Part shown: positions 11,601 through 24,170 of the stretch, one piece after another
Position numbering within the stretch: position 1 is the first letter of the stretch
Layout of the letters: the number at the start of each line of letters is the position of its first letter
Assembly (NCBI GenBank): GCA_964020155.1
Contig: OZ026566.1
Location: 2,213,289-2,277,288, forward strand
Reading direction: 5' to 3'
From: Chondrilla cf. caribensis
Lineage: Eukaryota > Porifera > Demospongiae > Chondrillida > Chondrillidae
DNA: 64,000 nucleotides
Notes under the pieces: generated by a model
Databases searched by the model: none
What the model was told of the DNA's origin: nothing
Seen by the model: only the letters and a program-made list of their open reading frames with translations
Program-made: the position numbers and the translations under genes

Positions 11601-14600
11601 GATACTTATAGAAGATGTCTGAGCAATGGCAGTTGGAGTGGAATTAAACTTACGTGTCAGTTGGGTGAGTGCACACCTGTTGTCATTTCCTAACTTCATA
11701 ATTAAACATAATATTGAATATGTATCTATTGTCAATTGTGGAAAATTTGAATGGGTCACAGTATTAACCCTAGTATTAGAAATAACAAGTATGAATTACC
11801 CGCCCTACGGGTGTATTCGTCCAGAAGCGTGTCATGAACATGGCACCTTTCAAGTGCGGCGGATAGTACAGTTTCATTCGAATTCTAGAAGAAAGGCCTA
11901 AAATGAAACACCAACCCCCTTAGTATACTTCACGGGTGGCACTGAGGACGTCTAGCGAATTTGGCGTTGATCAGATGCGAAATGTCGGAGGAGTTCACTA
12001 AAAAACAAACAGAGACCCCATAAATTATAGTAAGATACTGATACACCTAATAGTATTATATGTACAATTTCGGAATTGAAGCCAGATTAATGCATTTGGT
12101 GTATACTACATGACAACATTTAGACCGGGTGTGTAAGTGAAGTGAACACATGTATAAGCAATGCTGTGTTGGATGACTTGAGTTGTGTTAATGCAAAGCA
12201 TGTCATCTGTCAAAAAATATGTGCAACATTCTATAGTGAAAAGAGTAGCCTTGGGTAAACCTATTACTCATGTTTTGGATTAAAACCTGGAACCACTTGC
12301 AAACCGTTTTTGTATAGGAATTCTCATTCTGAAGTACAGTAATTGATTTATTTACACGAACCATATTATTATAAATACAGATTGGTGCAGAATAAGATTT
12401 ACTGTGCAGCACATAAGCCTAAATGTACCTAAGTCTACTTGGTTCAAACTATTGACACATAACTATTAATTTTTCTTTACATACAAATGTTGTGCTCACA
12501 TGCAAAATTCATTTATAAGTATGTATGTAATACTTATTGCCATCATACTCATACCTGTACTTGTAGGAGTATGTATAGCATACATACTCACACATATATG
12601 CATATTACATGGCAAGGTACTTTTAAAGTGTATTATTAGAATATTATATTATATTATATATAAACACTGATTCTATCATAATTAGCACATTATATCAACA
12701 TGAAATACTCAAATTTGGGACATTGTCACAAAATCAAGCATTAATAATATAATGAGCAATTCATATATTTGTCATCCATTCACATTGAAACTGCAATCAT
12801 GCATGTGCATTCTACAGCAATTTGCCCATGCCCTGTATCTCCATCAAATGGTTACACCAGCACTTGTCGTGAAAGGATATATGCCAGGAATTATATATAC
12901 TACTACTGCAACAGTGGATACAGCCTTGTAGGGAATGACAAAATAAGGTGTGAATATGGCGGTGATTGGAATGGAAGTGCCCCTGTTTGTCTGAAAAGTA
13001 AGTTACATATTCCTCTAAAAGAAATGTACTACTACTAATAATAATAAAATACATGTATATAAGTACATTGTCAATATCAATTTTGCAATATAATATACAT
13101 ATGTATTTATATAATATACATATATTATGATCATTATTAAATATAAGGGTATTATATCTTATAGTGGGACATGTGGATACATAATATATTAATCCAACTA
13201 ACCCACACTCAATAAATTGACCAGTTGGGTTTGATACAAACCTTCCAAAAACTTATTAGATTGAGCCACAAGATTTTACAAGTTACTACGTATATGACTT
13301 CAAATGGATTGGTATTGGTATTGGTATTGGTATTGGCATCTTATTTTACGTGGGGACCCCTTTAGCCTGAGGCTACTTTTCAAGGGGCCCACGAATCACA
13401 GTGTACAACAATCACACTTATTACTAGTTAATTATTAGTCTATCTATCTATTAATCAATGTTAATCAAAGTTTGGTGGCTTCTTCATTTCTTTGTCCCTT
13501 GTGTTGGCAGGGGGGTGCAGGGAAAAAATCTTGGTTTTCTGGATTCGATCCTGGGCGAGATCACTTCTAGCCCTCCACTCACTCTTCTCAGCCACCAGCA
13601 CCCCCCGGATAGACTATGTATGCACATCATTTATGTGCTTTTAAATTCAGGCATATGAGTTCATATCATAATAATCAAGAATATGGAGAGAATGAAGTCT
13701 CTTAGGAATTATTTGAAGGACATTGAAGAAGATAGGTTTAGAGGCATTTTGATGGACAAATATTTATTGGCTATGTACATTTATGAACCCTTTCAAATTC
13801 TAGATATGTCCATTTGTGAGAATAAAATGCAAGCTTTGTTCATTTCCAGAATATTACTCCTGCCTAAATTATGGAGACTACAGTATAATATTATTGCAGT
13901 CTGTAACTAACATTTTGCTATTGCATGGACTAACTCATGCAAATCAAAAAGCATGGTCCTTTATTTAATATATTATACATAATGTAATAATAATGTAAGT
14001 GCTACACAACTGGCAAGATAACTCTTGTATTTATAATGTAAAATCGCAGACACGAATACCATATCCCATTACCCAAACAATAGTATAATTATATGGACCA
14101 CTTTTTTCCATAGATTCACATTGTCTGTGTCCTTTGAAGCCTGCTAATGGAACCATACTGTCCAACTGTTCAGGATATCAGTCCTTCGGCTCCTATGTAC
14201 ACTTCTCCTGTGATCCTGGCTTTTATCAGTCTAGTGGTGATACCAACAGAAGGTGTTCACCTGGTGGGACTTGGAGTGGAAGTGAGCTAGTGTGTGAGAA
14301 AGGTCAGTTCTCAGCAATTCTGTATACGAATGTCATTCTCTACTATATTGTGTATAATGCATGTAACTTATACTTTAATGACTAATAACAGGTTATTTTC
14401 ATGCCCTTTAATAATTATTCAACAACCCTTGGACTTGATCTGTTTCATTATGGATTTCATCAAATTTGTTAACCTCAGTTCACCTTCAAAAACAAACAAT
14501 CTAGCATAATCAGTAATATTTCAGGACAAGATACTGGCTTAAATTGATATTAGCCTACAAACAGGTGGCTATTATGATCATGAATTGAAAGCATGGAATT

Positions 14601-17600
14601 AGGTCAGTTCTTACATGAACATGTTGTTACCCCACTATGTTTGAGCTGTTTCGATACATTAAGAAGACTCATTCCATAAGATTTGGCATAAGCAGGTCAT
14701 GTTATTACTATGACCTACGAATGTGGAGAAACAGCTGCAAATACATAAAGTGGTTAAATAATAATTCAAGGGTATATACGTATATAAAATAACCTGTTCA
14801 AATAACATGTAAATATAGGATTTTAGAATGATATTAGTACATATGGTTAGTGTTTCATGATCTCTGTATTTCCATAATTCTAGAAAAGTATTGTCTCTGT
14901 CCTCCTGCTCCAACCAATGGATCAAGGAACTGTAGTGGAAGCAATGAAGTGGCTGCTTATAGTCAGTTGCATTATAAGTGTAACAGTGGATATCATGTTG
15001 TTGGTGATGAGTACAGAACATGTCATCCTAGTGGGGATTGGACCGGTAGTTCTCCAGTCTGTGTCAAAGGTGATGAAAACAACATAAAATCATTGATGAT
15101 ATACTACGCAGTTACATACAGGGCAAAATAAATTATTTTTTTAATTTCCTCAATAAACCTCAAGGGTAATGGTAATGTAACAGACAGGCTTGTAGTGGCA
15201 TCAGTGATATTGAAACAACACCCTCCCTGATCACTGTACTCAACATAACTGAACCAGCCATCCCTAGTTAGGAATGCCCATTATCTAATATCAAAAGTGG
15301 AAGATGTACAGTTATCTGCTTTTGTATGTGTCCTGCCTTCAACTCCTCAAGTACCAATTGGATGTATGTGTGAGGTCATCTGATGTGTCTGTAAACATCT
15401 GCTAACATGATTTACAACCATTTAAATCTTAATGAAGAACTAGTTATATGCATAAGGTAGTCCAATTTTTTATAATCAAAGAATATGCCTTGCCAATGAG
15501 AATTAATGGAGCTCAATAACATGTCTCTAGTGGTGGTTGTCATACCCATTACTTCTAAATATTATTATATAAAACATTCCAGATTATTCATATCCATTAA
15601 TATGATTGAAATTACTGCGTGAAAGTATCATTTGATAGGATGACACTATTATATGAGAACTACTTACTGACTTGTAGATGTTCCATGCAGTTGTCCACTA
15701 CCGCCATCCTATGGATACACTAGTACATGCTCTGGCTCTATATCAGCTGGTTATGAAGTCAGTTACTACTGTAACAATGTGAAACTCTTGGTTGGAGATG
15801 GGAGTAGAACTTGTCAAGGAGATGGTACCTGGACAGGAAGTGATCCATCTTGTGTTACAGGTGGAGTATATGCATCATTGAGCTATAATCAGTGATAAGT
15901 AGCAATTGTAACATTTGAACAATGTTCTTTTCTGTCTTCCAATCAGGTTGCCCATGTCCCTCTCCTCCTGTTAATGGCTACACTAGCTCTTGCTCAGTAT
16001 ATCATCCTTACAATACCTACTACAGGAGAAATTATATTTATTACTATTGCAACAGTGGTTATACTTTGTACAGAGGTAGCTCTCGTAGAACCTGTCTGAG
16101 TGATGGTACCTGGTCTGGAAGTGTTCCAGTCTGTATAGAAAGTGAGCTGATGTATTCAACTTAATCAATAGTACATATATACATTCATAGTCTAATATAA
16201 TAATGGTATGATTTTTGTGGCTAAATATTATAAAAATACTATTACTATGTTAATTTCTTAAAGGTACATACCTGTCTTATGTACATTATAGCATCCGTTA
16301 CCATAGAAACAGTACTATTATACAGCAATATTATATTGTATAAAGCACTAGCAACAGTATAAAGCGTTAGCAACGGATGCTATAATGGTTAAGACATGGA
16401 CACTCGGCATTATGACATATAAAATACACTCGCCCTCGGGTGCTTCGCACCCTCGGGACTCGGTATTTTATATGTCATAATGCCCTCGTGCCCATGTCTT
16501 AACCACTAAATACGTATAACAATATAGTACTATATTACTGCTGCTATTGTAATAGCAAGACAATTTATTTCACCTGTTTTTTTTGTTTTAATTCCATAAT
16601 TAATATTTGTAAGTAACCTTTAGATAACATTAATATTTATTTATATCTGTGTACAGAAGTAGAAATGTTTTCTATACAAATAAGTTCGTCATCTTTCAGT
16701 GGTTCAACAATTGCTATATGTCAATAATATGGTCACTTAAACTTTTGAAGGAATGTTGTTCCAGACTTGCAATAACTGACTCACAATTATATTCCACCTA
16801 TATAAGAGTAATTGTGCGCATGATAAGCACAATGTATAATCTGTGTACTTTATTGTAATACGGCAATACAAGTCATGCATTTTGTTTCATGTAGGTGTTT
16901 AAATGGTCTACTATGCATACATTATGCAAAATTTGATTGATTTATTCAATGAAGACTATAGCCTACTCAATGTACTTTGGGTGTACAATTGTTTTGTATG
17001 ATTACAATGATTGTATTTCAGTGTATAAATAACGTAGATATTTTTTGACTCAGGTACCCCATGTCAGTGCCCACCTGCTCCAGCTAATGGTAGGACGTCC
17101 TCATGCTCTGGAACAGCCAGTGTTGGTTCAAGCCTTCAATACTATTGTAACAGTGGTTACTATCTAGAAGGAAGTAGCTCCGCTAGATGCCTTCTTTTTG
17201 GAAATTGGACTGGCACAGCAACTTGTAATAAAAGTGAGTTCAATGTGGTGGATTTCTATTCACTAACTGGATTTTATGTACATGTTTGATTTGAAGTAAC
17301 AATATTATATACTCCATTGATTAAATTTGAGTATCCTTTAAATCGTATTATATATGACATGCTTCACATTTTAAGATTTGCAATAAGGATGGACATTTCA
17401 GGTGAAAGTTGAGTTACATGTATGATGAAAAATCTTCCCATGAGCAATAATTTTGGCTATAATAGTCCTCGGTTCTGATACTTTGGGTGCAAACATGATC
17501 ATACACACAGTACACCACCTTAGCTGATTATTGACAATTGTAGTGAATAATAATCTTACTATTTTGTAATATGTATACACCATGCAAGGCTGTCTCATCA

Positions 17601-19941
17601 AAGTTCTTTAAACTTCATGCTGCTCTCACTTTGTAAGGCAAAATCATGATAAAAGTGATGCATCAGGTATCCTCCCTCAATTTTAGTTGAACCATGTCCC
17701 TGTCCCTCTCCACCCACCAATGGCTTCACAAGCTGTAATGGATCTCATCTTGCTGGTACTGGAAGCATAGTGACATACTCCTGTGACAGAGGTTACATCT
17801 TAACAGGAAGTAGCTATAGGACATGTCAGAACAGTGGTATTTGGACAGTGACGGCTCCAACCTGTGTGCAAGGTGAAAGGTCATAATGAGTATAGTATTC
17901 CAACCATATGTGTTTATGAGTATGTATGTGTATACTGCCAAATGTAACTTTATGATGTATGATAATGGCCTTATATGGCTTTTACATATATGATTGAAAT
18001 GCAGTAGACATGCATATTTCCCTTTGCTTATGGAGGTATATAAAATACTGCTTTGTACAGATAATAAATGGATTGATTTTATATTATTATTGTATTTAAG
18101 AGGTAAATACATTCAAACATACTCTTCAATCAATAAATTAGTTACAAGGTCGTGACTGCAAGAACTGTACATGTGACTGTTTAGTAATTCTTTTTCATTG
18201 AAGTTTTATAATGTATTTCAGGATGCCTGTGCCCAACTGCTCCATCCAATGGATATACGAGATATTGTACTGATACAGATTCTGTTGGGTCCACAGTAAA
18301 TTTCTACTGCAACAGTGGATATACTCTCATTGGTAGTTCCTCTAGTACATGTCAAAGTGGAGGTCTTTGGAGTGGAACTACACCTATTTGCCAAATGAGT
18401 GAGTACATAACTGTATTAATTTTAATATTGTAATAACCCATATTACATTAATGGGTATCAAATTATGTAGATTGCCTATGTCCAACTGCACCATTGAATG
18501 GATATACAAGATATTGTAGTAGTACTGATCCTATTGGATCCAGTGTAAACTACTACTGCAACAGCGGATATACTCTTATCGGTAGTTCCTCTAGTACATG
18601 TCAGATTGGAGGGTTTTGGAGTGGAACTACACCTATTTGCCAAAAGAGTAAGTACACACCAGTACTCCTTATTGTAATAATAATTTCCCCAATATAACAT
18701 TAATGGATATTGAAACATGTAGATTGCCTATGCCCAACTGCTCCATTGAATGGATACACAAGATATTGCAGTGGTACAGATTCTGTTGGATCAAGTGTAA
18801 ACTACTACTGCAACAGCGGATACACTATCATTGGTAGTTCTTATAGGACATGTCGGAGTGGTGGCTATTGGAGTGGAGCCAAACCAAGGTGCCGGAAAGG
18901 TGAGTGTCACTGTTCATTCTTCATGGCTTAGTGAAGTTAAAAACATCCAGCTACGTAAGAGGAATTCCTATGTGGAGCACAGTATTGCATTTGGATTGCA
19001 AGGATCCTGCCTACTTATATGCATTGTATATAGCGACTGGTGACCTTGTAGACAATGCGAAAACTTAATAATATGATTATTATGTTTATACAGCTAATAA
19101 ATGTACATAATAGAATATAATAATAATTGTGATAATATCTCATAATAATCTACCTCACTTATGTAGATACCTGCTCATGTCCTCCATTTCCATCTAATGG
19201 TTACACCAGTTCGTGTTCAGGACTTGTTGGGAGATACATCAACTACTTCTGTCACAGTGGTTATAGCCTTGTTGGAAATAGTTCTAGACAATGTGGATAT
19301 GATGGTAATTGGAATGGAAGCGCACCTGTCTGTCTCGAAAGTAAGTTACCAATGTATATATTGCATAATATGTTTGTAGGGAAAGAAATTGACAGCAATA
19401 CCATACAGTATATATACAGACACTATCCCACTATTATAGGCTCCCCAACTTCTGAGTCTATTAGATACTAACACTTTACTGAAGCCTCAAGTTACTCAAT
19501 TGTGTTAGATGGAAAATCTAAAGTTTACAGAGAGCACATGTGTAGCAGCAAGTGTGGATGTGCCATTCTGATGAGTCTATGAGAGCATGGGAAATTAACA
19601 GCTGTATTCTCACTGCATGCTTTAATTGCTCATCAGAATGTGCAGTGTTCACCATAGGAACCAAAGGCAAATATTTGCTATAGTATGCTGGAACACTATC
19701 TGCTGTAGCACATATAGGCAGGATAAAACATCTTTGTGTTCTGCATGGTAGAGTGAATTATAGACAATTCATACTGAATATCTATACTTGGTTGTAAGAT
19801 TTATGGTGCAATTCAAAATACAGTATTAAACAATAGAAAGTGCTAAACTGACTGTCTAATGTCAAACAATAAACACACCTGGTAACCTATGGTGACATAT
19901 CTTCCCTGCATGTACTGTACCATAGTTATACATACATATTC

Positions 19942-19997
<56 letters not shown>

Positions 19998-22900
19998 TAC
20001 ACTCACTTCTTTGCATCAACCATAGTGCACCAGGAAAGCAAAGTTATAATGTATGTACAGCTCGTTTTATCTCAACATATATGTATTTTTAACAAATTGC
20101 AATTATTGAATAAAACACAGTCATTTTTTAAATTCCCCAAAGAACTCATTTCTCCATATCCCATATAACCGAATATATATTTTCACCTAGATATTCAATT
20201 TTCAGTACACACAAAAACTGTAAATGAATTCAAAGTTGAAGATGGTGTCCTTGTAGCTACATATATCCACTCGTTCATATATACAAAAAAATTAATTAGG
20301 CTTGAGATTTCTAGAACTGACAAGTAGGAGGTTATTATCAATAATCAAACTTGATAAAATTCAATTGTAGACATGCTCGTTGAAGTCTGATTGTCAATAG
20401 TTCTTCTTTAGGATTATTTCCTACTAAAATCTGTTGTCAATGCTTTCCCTGTTATACTTATTATGTGACTCCTCTTTTATTATTGGTAACTAAAACAGTA
20501 CTTTTGACTGTACCTTTTCTGGAAACATAAAGACCACTTTCTATTTCCCTTTGTACATAGATACTCAGTGTCCATGTCCAGAGAAGCCAGATAACGGAGC
20601 CATTCTGTCCAACTGTTCTGGATATCAGTCCTTTGGCTCCTATGTACACTTCTCCTGTGATCCTGGCTTTCATCAGTCTAGTGGTGATACCACCAGAAGG
20701 TGTTCACCTGGTGGGACTTGGAGCGGAAGTACTCTAGTGTGTCAGCAAGGTTAGATGATAGTAGTTTGGATAATACAATTAACATGACTTCATGCATATA
20801 GTCCATACAACTTTCTACAACATTGTACAGTTTTGTATACAATCAGAACACCTCATAGTTTACATACAACATGTATTGCACAATTTTGACCCCATACAAG
20901 CTCATACAACACAGTAATATACATTTGGGAATTATGAGTTACGTGTTCCTTAAAATATTGAATTAATCATAGAAATGTTCTTATTACTCACCAGATGAGT
21001 CCTGTGCCTGTCCTCCTGCTCCAACCAATGGATCAAGGAACTGTAGTGAAAGCAATGAAGTGGCTGCTTATAGTCGATTGCATTATAAGTGTAACAGTGG
21101 ATATCATGTTGTTGGTGATGAGTACAGAACATGTCATCCTAGTGGGGATTGGACTGGTACTATTCCAGTTTGTGCAAGAGGTAAATAACACCTTGAGAAT
21201 GAAAATACTATTGAATCAGGTATTAATAACAGTAGTGTGAAAATCGCAGATGCAGAGTAAAATAACAATATTTTAAACATAAAATTAATACAATGTCATG
21301 CAAATAATGAACTTTGCATGACTTTCATATGAACTATAATTTACCCACACCAAGAAATCCAAACTCAAAGTAATTAAGTTATAAATCCATCTTTGGTAGA
21401 AGAATAAAAAGCTCTATCGAAAGTCATACAAGACATAATTAATACAATCGTAGCACAGTTTGTAGCTTGTTAACTATGAGTGACATGTACCTATTGCTTC
21501 ACAGACACATTGGTACAAGAGATTTAACAGACATATAGCATCCATTCCATAGAAACAGTACTATTATACAGCAATTTTATAATGTATAAAGTGCTAGCAA
21601 CAGTATAAAGAGTTAGCAACGGATGCTATAATGGTTAAGACATGGACACTCAGGCATTATGACATGTAAAATACACTCGTCCTCGGTATTTTATATGTCA
21701 CAATGCCCTCGTGCCCATGTCTTAACCACTAAATATTATATAACATGGGAAATCTTAAATATGATTTATTTCATCATTCTGTATAATTGAAGTTATAGTA
21801 TAAATTAACTGCATATAATATCACTTATCAAAATTTAATACTATTAGAACAGATTACAAAATTGTGTGCAACTTTTTGTAATATCTGTAGAATTCACCTA
21901 ATTTTATTGTGATCCTGCAGATATTCAGTGCAGATGTCCACTGCCACCATCCTATGGATACACTAGTACATGCTCGGGTTATGTATCAGCTGGTTATGAA
22001 GTCAATTATTATTGTAGTGATAACTACAACTTAGCTGGAGACAAGAAAAGGTTTTGTCAAGGAAACGGCACCTGGACAGGAAGTCATCCATCTTGTGTAC
22101 AAGGTAATTAAACCAGTTAATGTATATAATTCCAGTTTAATCTGAATTAATGTGTACTTCGTATTGTATTAATAATCATGACTGTACATTTCTTCTGTTT
22201 CTCCACCAGGTTGTCTGTGTCCCCCTGCTCCTGTAAATGGCTACACCAGCTCATGCTCTGTTTATCTTACTTATGATAACTATGTTCATTACTACTGTGA
22301 CAGCGGTTATCACTTGTATGGAAACAATTCCAGACTCTGTCTGCCAAGCAAAACGTGGTCTGGAAGTGCTCCCATATGTGTCAAAAGTAAGCTTAATGTA
22401 TATTATGTTTAAATTTGGATAATATGGAATTCATAACATTCCAAACTTACATAAGTTGACACCTTAAGGTTGTAATACATAACATGCAATTGTTTCTGCT
22501 GATAGTTTGTTTATTACAATGATTGCTTATAACTAAATCAATTCATAGTTCATGATGTAATATAATAATTATTAATTTCATTAATTTTACTTTTTTGCTG
22601 TTTACTAAAATGCATTATTCCTAGTTTGATTTTTGTAATTTACGACTGTGAGTGATAGAATTTTATTTCAGAAAACAATTTGTGTGTTCCCAGAGACTCC
22701 TTACCCATATGGTTTGGATGTAAGCAATTTTAAAAAAACACGTGATTGCCTCATGCAAGCAACCCACGCAAGAAAATCAAAAGTTCCTTACAAATGCATT
22801 GTTTTAATCTCAGGTACCCCATGTCAGTGTCCAACTGCCCCAGCAAATGGTAGGACATCCTCATGCTTTGGAACAGCCAGTGTTGGTACACACCTTTATT

Positions 22901-24107
22901 ACTATTGTAACAGTGGTTACCATCGGAAAGGAACTAGCTATAGTACATGCCTTCCTTTTGGCAATTGGAGTGAAGTAGCAACTTGTGTGAAAAGTAAGTG
23001 TGTTTCGTGATTGGTTCCAAGGCTCATAAATAGTATCTTAACATTAGTTGATTGTATCAAACTCCCATTATATTTGGAATGGAATCATGATAAAGTTGTA
23101 AATTGGGCCGTTCATTACTTATTCAATCTAAATTTAGATATGTCATTCTGATGTCTGTTATTGAATTACCTTCATACAAATTTCATGTCATAACATCTAC
23201 TTGTGACCTTTCATTTATAACCAGTCAATATCAAAATAAATCAGCATAACATATAGTCGGAGCAGAATATACAATGCATTCAATTTGCAAATGCACAGTA
23301 ATTTAGGGACCTGTACATGTGAATGTTATTTTAAAGGAAACGTCCTACAATGCGTGTGCCCACCATTTTGTCAAATAAGCTGCCTTTCTACTCCAATGAC
23401 TTTCTGCACTTCTGAGCAAGGTTGGTTGCTACATTGAATAGAAGTTTCACACAAATACAAGTCTGAACATGTTCTATTTAATGTACAGAGGTTTTCTGTA
23501 TATACTTATATGCAGTCAAACCTTGTCCCTGTCCCTCTCCACCCACCAATGGCTTCACAAGCTGTAATGGATCTTATCTTGCTGGTACTGGGAGCAGAGT
23601 GACATACTTGTGTGACAGTGGTTACATCCTATCAGGAAGTAGCTATAGGACATGTGACCCAAGTGGTTTTTGGACCGGAATAGCTCCGAATTGTGTGAAA
23701 GGTATAGGATTCGCATATTTAATTCTCTTTGTAGTATCTACGATATCACTGAGTACAGTTATGAGTGTTAAAGTAATAAACTAAACTGTTTTCATTGTAT
23801 AATATTACATTCTGGTACAGTATTAAACTTACTACAATTTGATTCCATCTACGTACGTATTACTCAGGCACATGCAGTTGTCCGCCCCATCCATCTAATG
23901 GATACACCAGTTCCTGTTCAAAAACAGCAAACAATGGCACAGAAATTAATTACTACTGTGATCAAGGATATATCCTGACAAGTGGAGATAGTCAAAGGAT
24001 GTGTCTGCTTGGAGGGAACTGGACGGGAAGAGAACCAGTTTGTGAGAAAGGTATGTACAGGAAAATATCCTGTGCAAGTGCTATTGTGTGTGAGTATGTG
24101 TGTGTGT

Positions 24108-24170
<63 letters not shown>

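Noticed and set aside
20950..21240. Alternative-frame proteins ([16 protein letters not shown] type) recurring at 20995, 39473 and 44515
   Set aside because: They are the second reading frame of true sushi exons and recur only because the exon does.
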